Notes: a model not told the origin generated them from the sequence alone. 34,911 nt of DNA from Gammaproteobacteria bacterium (GCA_029245905.1 JAQWOJ010000095.1:1-34911); one strand, 5' to 3'; positions 15,597-24,070 are shown, counted from the first letter of the stretch. Numbers and translations are program-made.

Positions 15597-16730
15597 ATGG
15601 CAATACAAATAGGTGTACCAAAGGAAGTTCGGAAAGACGAACAGCGCGTCGCTCTTGTTCCTGAAATCGTAAAAAAACTGGCGCAAACTGGGCTCAATAT
15701 TAGTATCGAAACTCGCGCTGGAGAGCTAGTGGGGTATTCTGATGAAGAGTACGAAGGCGCTGCTATTGTAGGTTCGAGTGCTGAATTGCTGGGCAAGGCC
15801 GACATTACCCTCATGGTGAATCCCCCTAGCGAGGAACAAGTTTCGCAGCTTAAAGAGGGTTCAGTTCTAATCGGATATCTTAACCCGTATTCAGAATTTC
15901 AGCGCTTCGAGCAATTAAACACGAAACGAATAAGCTCCTTTTCTGTTGAAATGATCCCCCGAATTTCCCGAGCCCAAGCGATGGACGCTTTATCGTCGCA
16001 AGCCTCAATAGCGGGTTACAAAGCGGTGCTGCTGGGAAGTAACATACTCGGAAAATTTCTCCCAATGCTAACAACTGCAGCAGGCACAATTCGACCTTCA
16101 AAATGTCTTGTTATCGGCGCCGGCGTCGCAGGACTTCAGGCGATCGCTACTGCGAGGAGGCTGGGCGCGATTGTCGAAGGGTATGATGTCCGAGCCGAGA
16201 CAAAGGAACAGGTGGAATCTTTGGGGGCCAAATTTGTCGATATCCAGATCAAAGCAGAAGGCAGCGGAGGATACGCTCGAGAACTTACTGACGAAGAAAG
16301 GCAGCAGCAACAAGAAATTTTAGCCAGACATGTCGCCTCCGCTGATCTAATCGTTAGCACCGCTGCGATTCCAGGAAGGGCCTCACCTCGAATCATCAGC
16401 GCATCCATGGTTGACGGCATGCGCGGAGGTTCGGTTATCGTTGACCTGGCAGCCGAAGGTGGAGGCAACTGCGAATTAACCGAGCTTGGAGAGACAGTTC
16501 TCTATAATGGCGTGAAGATATACGGCCCTATTAACGTGCCCAGCATGGTTGGAAATCATGCAAGTGAACTCTATGCCAAGAACCTTCAGAGTTTCCTGGG
16601 CCTTTTGGTCCAAGACGGAGAAATTAACATTGACCTGGACGATGAAATCATTACTGAAAGCCTAATTACTCACGATGGCGTTGTTCACAATTCAAAAATT
16701 AAAGAACAATTAGAAGGAGCCTCATCATGA
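15597..16730 (+). CDS. pntAA: NAD(P) transhydrogenase subunit alpha, part 1
   Basis: NAD(H)-binding domain I of the proton-translocating transhydrogenase, which uses the proton gradient to reduce NADP+ with NADH. It opens IGVPKEVRKDEQRVALVPE, the diagnostic N-terminus shared with alanine dehydrogenase. RISRAQAMDALSSQA corresponds to the RQD loop, and VIGAGVAGLQAIATARRLGA is the NAD Rossmann motif. The protein is 377 aa, and domain I stands alone here as in Rhodospirillum rubrum, rather than fused to membrane helices as in E. coli PntA. ATG 15597-15599 follows GAGGAAGGGC; the frame is open 22 codons further upstream, but that part overlaps the promoter. The stop overlaps pntAB by four bases (ATGA). 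Confidence 0.95.
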   Translation: MAIQIGVPKEVRKDEQRVALVPEIVKKLAQTGLNISIETRAGELVGYSDEEYEGAAIVGSSAELLGKADITLMVNPPSEEQVSQLKEGSVLIGYLNPYSEFQRFEQLNTKRISSFSVEMIPRISRAQAMDALSSQASIAGYKAVLLGSNILGKFLPMLTTAAGTIRPSKCLVIGAGVAGLQAIATARRLGAIVEGYDVRAETKEQVESLGAKFVDIQIKAEGSGGYARELTDEERQQQQEILARHVASADLIVSTAAIPGRASPRIISASMVDGMRGGSVIVDLAAEGGGNCELTELGETVLYNGVKIYGPINVPSMVGNHASELYAKNLQSFLGLLVQDGEINIDLDDEIITESLITHDGVVHNSKIKEQLEGASS

Positions 16731-17026
16731 TTGAAGGTCTCGCTGCATTATATATATTCATGCTCGCTGGCTTTACAGGCTATGAAATTATTAGCCGGGT
16801 GCCTGTAATTTTACATACACCGCTGATGTCAGGCTCCAACTTTGTACATGGCATTGTATTGGTGGGTGCGATGATCGCCCTGGGTATTGCAGAAACTCCG
16901 ACGGAGCAAGCCATCGGGTTTATTGCAGTGCTGCTTGGCGCGGGGAATGCTGTTGGTGGATACGTAGTTACGGAGCGCATGCTAGAAATGTTTAAGTCCA
17001 GCAATAAAGAAAAAAGCGAGGGTTAA
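16727..17026 (+). CDS. pntAB: NAD(P) transhydrogenase subunit alpha, part 2
   Basis: A 99-residue membrane subunit supplying the first helices of the proton channel (domain II). Three or four hydrophobic helices are visible. FTGYEIISRVPVILHTPLMSGSNFVHGIVLVGA is highly characteristic of this subunit, with the HTPLMSG segment conserved across transhydrogenases. Translation should be coupled to pntAA through the ATGA overlap, helped by GAAGGAG just upstream. The separate gene matches the three-subunit architecture of alphaproteobacterial enzymes. Confidence 0.95.
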   Translation: MIEGLAALYIFMLAGFTGYEIISRVPVILHTPLMSGSNFVHGIVLVGAMIALGIAETPTEQAIGFIAVLLGAGNAVGGYVVTERMLEMFKSSNKEKSEG

Positions 17027-17029
17027 CTT

Positions 17030-18469
17030 ATGGAATCAATTATCCAAGCTTCTTACTTTATCGTCGCGGCAATTTTTATAATTGGACTAAAACAAATGAG
17101 CTCACCAGTAACGGCACGCCGAGGTATTTTGTGGGCCGGCGCCGCAATGGTCTTAGCTACCTTAGTAACATTTCTAGCGCCCGAGATAATCGACAGCGAG
17201 ACCACTGGAACTAATATCATTCTCATATCAATAGCTATAGCAATCGGCGGCGGTTATGCGTGGCGGAGCGGGCAGCGAGTCGCTATGACTGATATGCCCC
17301 AAATGATCGCGATGTATAACGGCATGGGCGGTGGCGCTGCGGCCGCTATTGCTGCTGTGGAATTATTAAAAGCAACTCGAGAAGCCTCTCACGTTAGCGA
17401 AATCACATCCAGCTCTTCAACAATCTCTGAAGTCCTAGGCGCTGATGTTGCCATTCTGGGGATACTTGGCGCTATCATAGGAACTATTTCTTTTAGCGGG
17501 AGCATAATAGCTTGGGCAAAGCTAGATGGTCGACTGAGTCGTAGCAAATTACTTCCTGCCCAGCATTGGGTAAATGCATTAGTGGCACTTGCCACCGTAG
17601 GTTGCGCAATCGCAATTTATTTCAGTTCAGACTTAACCACGATTGTTATCTTTTTTAGCTTAGCGCTAATACTAGGCATTTTTATTACCATCCCGGTAGG
17701 TGGGGCCGACATGCCAGTGATCATTTCGCTATTTAATGCGCTGACAGGGCTTGCCGTAGGGTTTGAGGGTTATGTGCTCGGAAATGCAGCGATGATTATT
17801 GCCGGTATTGTAGTCGGTTCAGCTGGCTCCCTACTTACGCATCTGATGGCCGTAGCTATGAACCGCTCTGTTAGCAACGTGTTCTTCGCGGGTGTCGGCA
17901 CCAATAGCAGTTCCTCAACAGAGACTGCTCAGGGCGAAATGAAAGAAATTCAAGCACAAGATGCCGGCATACTAATGGCTTTTGCAAGCCAAGTAATAAT
18001 CATTCCCGGATACGGAATGGCAGTGGCACAGGCCCAACATAAAATTTGGGAACTAACCCAATTATTGAATGACAAAAGCGTTTCCGTGAAGTTTGCAATC
18101 CATCCTGTTGCAGGAAGAATGCCGGGTCATATGAATGTCTTGCTGGCTGAAGCAGGAGTTCCTTATGACATGATTTATGACATGGAAGATGTCAATGCCG
18201 ATTTTAAAAATACAACGGTTGCGCTGGTTATCGGCGCAAATGATGTCGTCAACCCGTCTGCTAAAACGGATACAAGCAGCCCTCTTTATGGAATGCCAAT
18301 TTTAGATGCGATAGATTCGGATAATGTAATTGTGGTGAAGCGAGGACGCGGCGCAGGTTTCTCCGGAGTAGAAAATCCGTTGTTTTTTTCGGATAACACA
18401 AAAATGTTATTTGGCGACGGGCAAAAAGCAGCCAATGATTTAATTCAGGCAGTTAAAGAGCTATCATAA
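17030..18469 (+). CDS. pntB: NAD(P) transhydrogenase subunit beta
   Basis: A 479-residue beta subunit. The N-terminal ~280 residues form the remaining membrane helices of domain II (including MYNGMGGGAAAAIAAVELL and PVGGADMPVIISLFNALTG). The C-terminal part is the NADP(H)-binding domain III, with PGYGMAVAQAQHKIWEL, HPVAGRMPGHMNVLLAEAGVPYD and VIGANDVVNPSA. All are hallmark PntB segments and the length is normal (E. coli 462). It starts three bases after the pntAB stop, behind GAGGG. Together with pntAA and pntAB it gives a complete enzyme for NADPH supply. Confidence 0.96.
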   Translation: MESIIQASYFIVAAIFIIGLKQMSSPVTARRGILWAGAAMVLATLVTFLAPEIIDSETTGTNIILISIAIAIGGGYAWRSGQRVAMTDMPQMIAMYNGMGGGAAAAIAAVELLKATREASHVSEITSSSSTISEVLGADVAILGILGAIIGTISFSGSIIAWAKLDGRLSRSKLLPAQHWVNALVALATVGCAIAIYFSSDLTTIVIFFSLALILGIFITIPVGGADMPVIISLFNALTGLAVGFEGYVLGNAAMIIAGIVVGSAGSLLTHLMAVAMNRSVSNVFFAGVGTNSSSSTETAQGEMKEIQAQDAGILMAFASQVIIIPGYGMAVAQAQHKIWELTQLLNDKSVSVKFAIHPVAGRMPGHMNVLLAEAGVPYDMIYDMEDVNADFKNTTVALVIGANDVVNPSAKTDTSSPLYGMPILDAIDSDNVIVVKRGRGAGFSGVENPLFFSDNTKMLFGDGQKAANDLIQAVKELS

Positions 18470-18472
18470 CGT

Positions 18473-18967
18473 TTGTCTAACACCAATACACAACAATCTA
18501 AACAAGGAGACTTGCCTCGAGCCGGACTGCTGCGGCGCGTGGCCTCTTTACTATATGACATCTTTTTAGTCACCTCGATCTGGTTTGTTCTTGGTTACCT
18601 AATTCAATTTTTTTTTGGGATAGAAAATAACCAGATAATAAACGGTCAAATAGAGACAAACCCCTTTATTGATGGGCTTTATTTTTCCCTCATGGTATCC
18701 AGTTCTATCAGCTTTTACGGTTGGTTTTGGGTGCGAAGCGGTCAGACACTTGGCATGCTAGCATGGAGGTTGCGCGTAGTGTCTCTAAATGGAAATCCCT
18801 TAACTTTATCGCAAATTCTCGTGCGCTGGTGTTCAGCATGGCCGGCCTTTTTTGTTTTTGGCTTAGGATATTTTTGGATTTTTTTGGACAGGAAGGGCGA
18901 CGCCTTTCATGACAAACTTTCCAAAAGCAAAGTCATCGTTATACCAAAATCTCAACGCCCTTTTTAA
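18473..18967 (+). CDS. RDD-family membrane protein
   Basis: A 164-residue membrane protein of the RDD family. GLLRRVASLLYDIFLVTSIWFVLGYL (about 19-44) contains the conserved Arg and Asp of the first helix. A second helix pair surrounds LMVSSSISFYGWFWVRSGQTLGMLAWRLRVV, and KGDAFHDKLSKSKVI forms the conserved end. RDD proteins are small, of mostly unclear function, with some linked to ion transport. The start is TTG at 18473, three bases after pntB's stop. No in-frame ATG would keep the conserved first helix, so TTG is accepted. Cotranscription with pnt is likely, though no functional link is known. Confidence 0.8.
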   Translation: MSNTNTQQSKQGDLPRAGLLRRVASLLYDIFLVTSIWFVLGYLIQFFFGIENNQIINGQIETNPFIDGLYFSLMVSSSISFYGWFWVRSGQTLGMLAWRLRVVSLNGNPLTLSQILVRWCSAWPAFFVFGLGYFWIFLDRKGDAFHDKLSKSKVIVIPKSQRPF

Positions 18968-19070
18968 CTTTTACCGTATTCCACCTCTTAGACCAAGAAT
19001 GTGTTCTACGTTATTCTGTTATTTCTAATCGTTCATGATTGATGTTAAAAAAATGAGCGCGAAGCAAGCA

Positions 19071-20147
19071 TCAACGCACCTTATATAAAAAATAGAACCC
19101 AACGGCAGCGCAGACAGCTATAGGAGATAAAACTGCTAAAATAGGACTGAAACCAAACAATAAACTCGCGGGCTCCATCATGCGCTGTAAAATCGTAAAA
19201 ATTAAACCAACACCTAAAGCAGAGAATACACGGACACCCATAGGAGCGCCTCTAAGCGGGCCAAACACAAAGGAGATAGCAAGGATCACTAATACTATCG
19301 TCGAAAGCGGCTGCAATAGTTTTTTCCAGAACGCCAAAAAATAAGGGTCACTATCGAGACCTTGGTTTTCAAAATAATTTGCAAATTGATAAAGCCCGGA
19401 AATTGATTGTTCATCTGGATCTACTAAAAGCACGCTTAACAATTCTGGAGAAAGATCTACCTTCCAATTTTTTTGAGAATACTGCTGTGGCGTAACACTG
19501 CCATTTCCGAAATGACTCTCTCGTAAATTGCTTAATTGCCAATAGGGATCTAACAGGTCGTCCATGTACCGCGCGGACTCCGCAAAGCTCGCCAAAACGA
19601 CCTGTCGGCTCTCATCTATCTTATAGCGGGTGACACCAAATAATTCTCGCCCTCCCGGAGTGATTACATTTATGTGAATAAACTCGTCTTCTAATTTGCG
19701 CCAGGTACCCTGCTCAGGATTGATTGAGCGCGTCCCACTTTGCTGGATAGCCTTATTACTTTGCGCCACTTGCTCTAACGACGGCGAAACATACTCACCC
19801 AGTAACAAACCAAATAACATTATCAAAAGTGTAGGTTTTATAACTGAAAAAACAATTCGAAAAACAGGAACGCCAGCTGATTGAATAACAATAAGCTCAT
19901 TGTGTGACGCGAGTACTCCTAGTCCAATTAAGGCGCCGCCTAATGCCGAGAAAGGGATCATCTCGTAAATGGTGGTAGGGGTAGTAAGGAATACGAAAGC
20001 AACGGCATTCACGACCGTATAGCCACTTCCGGTATCTGCCATTTGATCTAATAGACTAAAAACTAAGTCTAAAAGTGTTAGTACCGTTAAAACCACCGAC
20101 ATTGCTAACAAAACAGAATTGCGAATATAGCGATCAAGCTGGATCAC
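19071..20147 (-). CDS. lptG: LPS export ABC transporter permease LptG
   Basis: Inner-membrane permease that, with LptF and the LptB ATPase, extracts lipopolysaccharide and feeds it into the LptCAD bridge. It opens VIQLDRYIRNSVLLAMSVVLTVLTLLDLVF, the usual LptG first helix. A periplasmic jelly-roll domain occupies about residues 130-260 and three C-terminal helices follow. The start is GTG at 20145-20147, overlapping the lptF TGA by four bases. It yields 358 aa, matching E. coli LptG (360). The frame is open further upstream, but that part duplicates the lptF 3' end and is not homologous. A T-run follows the stop on the minus strand without a convincing stem. Confidence 0.92.
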   Translation of the reverse strand: MIQLDRYIRNSVLLAMSVVLTVLTLLDLVFSLLDQMADTGSGYTVVNAVAFVFLTTPTTIYEMIPFSALGGALIGLGVLASHNELIVIQSAGVPVFRIVFSVIKPTLLIMLFGLLLGEYVSPSLEQVAQSNKAIQQSGTRSINPEQGTWRKLEDEFIHINVITPGGRELFGVTRYKIDESRQVVLASFAESARYMDDLLDPYWQLSNLRESHFGNGSVTPQQYSQKNWKVDLSPELLSVLLVDPDEQSISGLYQFANYFENQGLDSDPYFLAFWKKLLQPLSTIVLVILAISFVFGPLRGAPMGVRVFSALGVGLIFTILQRMMEPASLLFGFSPILAVLSPIAVCAAVGFYFLYKVR

Positions 20148-21280
20148 GCCGAACGCTCGACTGAAAAAAAGCGACCCCAGTTCGGATCGCGATACAAAAC
20201 AAGACCCAAACCAACAAAGATAATATGCACCCACCACAAACCAATTGCACCGCTTAGAGTTCCTCCTGCAACTAAGCTGCGCGCATACTGCAACACAAAG
20301 AAGTAAACCGAGTAAATTACTGTTGCCGGAATGAGCTTTCCATATCTGCCTTGACGGGGGCTCACTTTACTCAGCGGTACCGCAATTAAAGTTAAGACAG
20401 GGATTAAAATAATAATTGATAATCTCCATTGTAATTCTGCTTGATACTCTGCCATGCCAGAGCCCATCAATTCGGTCGTTCTTAACGCTTCCTCTTCTAG
20501 ATTTTCTTCAAAATCCCTCGGTTCGGGCAGAACAATTGACTGAGAGTCGAATTGCGCTATCGAAAAATCAGCCATCCCAGGAGACCCGTCATATTGATAA
20601 ACATTCTCCAGTCGCATGAAACGAATACCGCTCGATTCGTCGATTACCGGTCGCGCATTTTCTGCCAAAAGGATTCTAGCCTGACCGTTAACTCGCTCCG
20701 ACGACACATTATTTCTTTCAGCTGAACTCCGACTCAGAGCTACAAATACGTTTTCTAATTGCCTCCCTGAATCTCCCCCACCACCAGTTGCTTGCTCTGT
20801 ATAGGTGACTCTAGTGCCGTCACCGAAAGACTGAAATTGGCCTTCTACAATTAAATCAACCTCTGTTAATTGTTCCTGGCTTTGCTTTATCTCTTCGGTA
20901 TTTCTCATGCCCCAAGGAGCAATACTCAAACTAACTATTCCCATAAGCACCGCGACGCTTGAAGAAATCCCTAAACTTAAAATCAGCAGCCGTCGTTGAC
21001 TTAATCCAGAACCAAACAACACCACCATTTCATTTTCTTCATACATTCTTCCATACACCAAGAGAATACCTAGAAAAAAAGACAGAGGAATAATAACTAG
21101 GAAAAAATCCGGAAGGCGATAAAGCATCAATAAAAAGAGCACGTCTGCCGCAAGCTCTCCTGCGACCGCCTGACCTAAATACTGTATAAAGCGGCTTGTT
21201 AGACCAACAATCAATAAAATCAAGGAAACAGCCGTCATGACTTTCAGTATTTGCGAACAAAGATAACGAAGAATTATCAA
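20144..21280 (-). CDS. lptF: LPS export ABC transporter permease LptF
   Basis: Partner permease of LptG. The sequence IILRYLCSQILKVMTAVSLILL aligns with the E. coli LptF start (MIIIRYLVRETLK), which puts the initiation codon at TTG 21278-21280 and gives 378 aa (E. coli 366). The open frame extends to another TTG at 21337, but the added 19 residues have no counterpart. FLVIIPLSFFLGILLVYGRMYEENEMVVLFGSGLS is the conserved coupling-helix region that contacts LptB. The periplasmic domain spans about 130-260 and the last three helices end in YRDPNWGRFF. No clear ribosome binding site precedes either TTG, so initiation is uncertain. It follows a thioesterase gene, which is not the E. coli arrangement. 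Confidence 0.9.
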   Translation of the reverse strand: MIILRYLCSQILKVMTAVSLILLIVGLTSRFIQYLGQAVAGELAADVLFLLMLYRLPDFFLVIIPLSFFLGILLVYGRMYEENEMVVLFGSGLSQRRLLILSLGISSSVAVLMGIVSLSIAPWGMRNTEEIKQSQEQLTEVDLIVEGQFQSFGDGTRVTYTEQATGGGGDSGRQLENVFVALSRSSAERNNVSSERVNGQARILLAENARPVIDESSGIRFMRLENVYQYDGSPGMADFSIAQFDSQSIVLPEPRDFEENLEEEALRTTELMGSGMAEYQAELQWRLSIIILIPVLTLIAVPLSKVSPRQGRYGKLIPATVIYSVYFFVLQYARSLVAGGTLSGAIGLWWVHIIFVGLGLVLYRDPNWGRFFSVERSA

Positions 21281-21373
21281 ACCAATTAACCACGCAAGAC
21301 TAGATTGGCAGACAGTGTACTTTAAAAAGGGCTTCAAAGTTAGCTAGTAAGCTCTCTGGAAGCAGAGAAGGTT

Positions 21374-21835
21374 TTAGGCCACTTGACACGAGTTAAGATT
21401 CTCGGCTTGAGAATATCCTAACAAAGTCTTAAATGCCGCGGGGACTTTTGCGATTTTATGCCTATCAAAGTCAAAAAATACAACCCCGAACTTTCCCGCA
21501 CACACCACTGAATCCAGCGCCTCATTTGAAACCTTTAGCCCAATTTCGAATCCGTAGCGATTAAACAGGGAAGCCCCTACATCGATCACTAAAAGATCAT
21601 TGGCAAAAGATTCTGATCGATAGTCTATAGCTAGGTCAGTGACCACAAGACCCAGGCCATATATATTCGACTCTGTAAACCCGAGGCTCGCTAAAAACTG
21701 TAAGCGAGCTTCATGTAATATTTTGACCATAGAAACACTATCAAGGTGCTTTGCGTAATTAATCTCGCTCAACCCAACTTTCCGCTCCATGCGGAACAAA
21801 GTTTTCTCCAGATCAGGAATATTTAACCGCGGCAT
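21374..21835 (-). CDS. Acyl-CoA thioesterase, hotdog (4HBT) family
   Basis: A 153-residue hotdog-fold protein. RKVGLSEINYAKHLDSVSMVKILHEARLQFL matches the family's first strand and long central helix. Catalytic-type Asp32 sits where 4-hydroxybenzoyl-CoA or YbgC-like thioesterases carry their acid, though the usual 'HVNN.HY' is altered to 'YAKHLD'. Later strands are VVTDLAIDYRSESFANDLLVIDV and GFEIGLKVSNEA. It probably hydrolyses an acyl-CoA thioester of unknown chain. It is transcribed towards lptF/lptG, 93 bases upstream of the chosen lptF start. It faces away from pepA across a 233-base divergent region containing palindromes. Confidence 0.8.
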   Translation of the reverse strand: MPRLNIPDLEKTLFRMERKVGLSEINYAKHLDSVSMVKILHEARLQFLASLGFTESNIYGLGLVVTDLAIDYRSESFANDLLVIDVGASLFNRYGFEIGLKVSNEALDSVVCAGKFGVVFFDFDRHKIAKVPAAFKTLLGYSQAENLNSCQVA

Positions 21836-21933
21836 CTTTTAACGCCCACTCCTCAAGTTCTTTGACGTTGTTATTATGGCTTATCTATGACAACAAATAT
21901 GCGAATTAGTTCAATCTTGCTATTTCTATTGAC

Positions 21934-21946
21934 ACTTAATTTAAGT
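21934..21946. repeat. Perfect 13-base palindrome in divergent promoter region
   Basis: ACTTAATTTAAGT is a perfect inverted repeat (6-base arms, single central T) about midway between the thioesterase and pepA genes. It overlaps the end of a TTGACA hexamer (21929-21934) that lacks a matching -10. It is AT-rich, so chance occurrence is quite possible. Confidence 0.35.
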
Positions 21947-21971
21947 CTAAACAAAGCGCATTGATTAACTC

Positions 21972-21989
21972 TTAAGCACTGTTGCTTAA
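21972..21989. promoter_or_regulatory. 18-base inverted repeat overlapping the pepA -35
   Basis: TTAAGCA-CTGT-TGCTTAA has seven-base perfect arms around a four-base spacer. Its right arm overlaps the candidate -35 of the pepA promoter, the position expected for a repressor operator. E. coli PepA is itself a DNA-binding regulator that autoregulates, so an operator here is reasonable, but the E. coli PepA site is not recognisably the same. Confidence 0.4.
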
Positions 21990-22010
21990 CCTAACAAATA
22001 GCCTTAGGAT
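21982..22010 (+). promoter_or_regulatory. Candidate sigma-70 promoter of pepA
   Basis: TTGCTT (21982-21987) and TAGGAT (22005-22010) are spaced by exactly 17 bases. Transcription would begin near 22017, giving a leader of about 50 bases before the pepA ATG. It is the best-spaced pair in the region. Confidence 0.45.
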
Positions 22011-22068
22011 TATCGTTTGATTAATTGTAAAGGCAAACTCTTCAATCCATGGGGCAGCAGATGTATTT

Positions 22069-23556
22069 ATGAAGTATTCAATTAAAGCGGGTTCACCCGA
22101 GAAAATAGTTTCAGATTGCATAATCGTTGCGATATGGGATAAAGGACGTTTATCAGAGGAGGCGAAAGTCTTAGACTCTGCGAGTAGGAAGTCGGTTAGC
22201 AAGCTGGTTCAATCAGGAGATATAACTGGCAAACTAGGAGAAACACGATTTATCTATAATGCTGTTGGGATTGCAGCCAAAAGAATTCTACTTGTAGGCG
22301 CTGGCGACAAAAAGAGCCTTTCTAGTACAACTATTTCCAAATTCTTCTCAACCGCATTTAAGGTGTGTCGGAAACTCGAGGCAAAATCATTACATTTTTC
22401 AATAAGTAGCTGCGAGGCAAAAGATAAAGACAAAAAATGGATCGCATCTCGCTTGTCTCAGGAAGCTGAAATGGCTGGTTATACGTACACGACCACAAAA
22501 AGCCAGACCATGAAACCTTGGGCGGCAAAATCTATTTCGCTATCTCCTTCAACTGGAATCCAGCGTAAAATTTTAGATTCAGCTGTCAAGCGAGGACAAG
22601 CGATAGGAAAGGCAATAAATCGCGCGCGTGAACTAGGCAACTTACCCGGCAATGTTTGTACGCCAACCTATCTAGCGCAGCAATCCGTCTCACTGGCAAA
22701 AAGTAATCGCTCATTAAGCACGCAAATTCTGAGCGAAAAACAAATGGCTCGGCTGGGTATGGGTTCCCTGTTATCAGTTGCAGCAGGGTCAGCGGAAGAA
22801 GCAAAACTCATTGTCATACATCACAACGGGGCTAAAACGGACAGTAGGCCTTATGCAATTGTGGGCAAAGGAATAACGTTCGATACGGGTGGAATAAGCC
22901 TTAAACCGGGCGGTGGCATGGATGAAATGAAATTCGACATGTGCGGTGCAGCCAGCGTTATCGCCACGATGGGCTGTATAGCCGAACTCAGATTGCCAAT
23001 CAATGTGGTTGGAGTCGTGGCTGCAGCCGAGAACATGCCTGGCAGCAAAGCAACCAAGCCGGGCGACGTGGTAAAGAGCATGTCCGGAAAAACCATAGAG
23101 ATTCTCAACACAGATGCAGAGGGCCGATTAGTCCTTTGTGACGCGCTAACCTTTGTAGAAAAATTCAAGCCGCGCACCGTTATAGATATAGCAACACTGA
23201 CTGGAGCAGCTGTCGCAACATTTGGCTCACATGTGAATGCCCTCCTCAGTAACAATAATGAATTGGCTGCAAGTATCCTTGAGTGCGGTCAGCATTCGCT
23301 AGACAGAGCGTGGCAACTGCCACTCTGGGATGACTACCAAAGCTTAATTAATAGTAATTTTGCAGACGTCGCCAATATTGGCGGACCCAGAGCCGGAACC
23401 ATCACCGCCGCCTGTTTTCTATCACGATTTACTGAAAAGCAGAAATGGGCTCATCTCGACATAGCTGGATCAGCGTGGAATTCAGGCGCTCAAAAAGGAG
23501 CTACCGGAAGGCCCGTCTCTTTGCTTGTTGAATACTTAAGCAGACAAAAAGCGTAA
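22069..23556 (+). CDS. pepA: Leucyl aminopeptidase (M17 family)
   Basis: A 495-residue dinuclear-metal aminopeptidase, cytosolic and hexameric in relatives. Metal ligands and catalytic residues are Lys267, Asp272, Asp290, Asp349 and Glu351, with Lys279 and Arg353 catalytic. All are offset by three from E. coli PepA, and the motifs GKGITFDTGGISLKPG and NTDAEGRL are intact. The N-terminal domain (about 1-165) starts MKYSIKAGSPEKIVSD, aligning with E. coli MEFSVKSGSPEK, which confirms the ATG. In E. coli the protein also binds DNA in Xer recombination. Cotranscription with holC (17 bases downstream) and valS is the usual arrangement. Confidence 0.95.
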   Translation: MKYSIKAGSPEKIVSDCIIVAIWDKGRLSEEAKVLDSASRKSVSKLVQSGDITGKLGETRFIYNAVGIAAKRILLVGAGDKKSLSSTTISKFFSTAFKVCRKLEAKSLHFSISSCEAKDKDKKWIASRLSQEAEMAGYTYTTTKSQTMKPWAAKSISLSPSTGIQRKILDSAVKRGQAIGKAINRARELGNLPGNVCTPTYLAQQSVSLAKSNRSLSTQILSEKQMARLGMGSLLSVAAGSAEEAKLIVIHHNGAKTDSRPYAIVGKGITFDTGGISLKPGGGMDEMKFDMCGAASVIATMGCIAELRLPINVVGVVAAAENMPGSKATKPGDVVKSMSGKTIEILNTDAEGRLVLCDALTFVEKFKPRTVIDIATLTGAAVATFGSHVNALLSNNNELAASILECGQHSLDRAWQLPLWDDYQSLINSNFADVANIGGPRAGTITAACFLSRFTEKQKWAHLDIAGSAWNSGAQKGATGRPVSLLVEYLSRQKA

Positions 23557-23573
23557 CGAGAATTGCAGAAAAA

Positions 23574-23987
23574 ATGACCCAGGTTTTCTTTTATTCAGTT
23601 AATAAAGGAGGAATCGAACGTAAATTAACGGTTGCGTGTAAGCTTACAGAAAAAGCTTTTGCCCTAGGTCACCACGTGTTTATCCAACCATCTAGTGAGG
23701 AACAACTCCGTGTTTTAGATGAAATTCTATGGAAATTTGACCCTTCAAGCTTCTTACCTCATGAGGTCGGTAACAAGCAAAACTGCTCGATTCAACTAGG
23801 GGTCGAAATTCCTGAAAATCAGAAAGGCATCCTAATTAATCTTTCGGAAGAAGCCTGTATAAAGCACCATCAATTTTCGCGCATTAATGAAATTGTAGGC
23901 CCCGATGAACAGAGCCTGCTCGCGGGTCGAAGCAATTATCGCTTCTATCAGACTCACGGCTTACCTCTTGAAACCTATAAAATATAA
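23574..23987 (+). CDS. holC: DNA polymerase III chi subunit
   Basis: A 137-residue protein that bridges the clamp loader and single-stranded DNA-binding protein. QVFFYSVNKGGIERKLTVACKLTEKAFALGHHVFIQ is the typical chi N-terminus, and WKFDPSSFLPHEVG is the conserved mid-motif (usually W.F...SFIPH). The length is close to E. coli HolC (147). It sits between pepA and valS, as in many Gammaproteobacteria. No psi subunit (holD) is nearby. The start is ATG 23574-23576, and no other candidate fits. Confidence 0.93.
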   Translation: MTQVFFYSVNKGGIERKLTVACKLTEKAFALGHHVFIQPSSEEQLRVLDEILWKFDPSSFLPHEVGNKQNCSIQLGVEIPENQKGILINLSEEACIKHHQFSRINEIVGPDEQSLLAGRSNYRFYQTHGLPLETYKI

Positions 23988-24020
23988 CTTATTCTATCGG
24001 CAAAGTCGGAATTCATTAAC

Positions 24021-24035
24021 ACCTTAAGGTATACT
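24021..24035 (+). promoter_or_regulatory. Palindrome plus -10-like box before valS
   Basis: ACCTTAAGGT (24021-24030) is a perfect ten-base palindrome whose last base begins TATACT (24030-24035), a good -10. No good -35 lies at 16-18 bases upstream (CGGAAT is the nearest). A weak or activated valS-specific promoter within the pepA-holC-valS operon is possible. Transcription would start about 30 bases before the valS ATG. Confidence 0.3.
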
Positions 24036-24070
24036 TGTTATCTCTTTAATCTCATCTATCTAACAAACTA

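Noticed and set aside
19040..19070. Seven-T run after lptG as a Rho-independent terminator
   Set aside because: Only three-base outer and two-base inner pairings can form before the T run; the stem is too weak.
20148..20237. Upstream in-frame extension of lptG (30 codons)
   Set aside because: It lies inside the lptF 3' end, lacks LptG homology, and the GTG at 20147 gives the normal length and a four-base overlap.
21972..22202. Minus-strand 76-codon frame over the pepA start
   Set aside because: It lies antisense to pepA and covers its promoter; the product shows no recognisable features.
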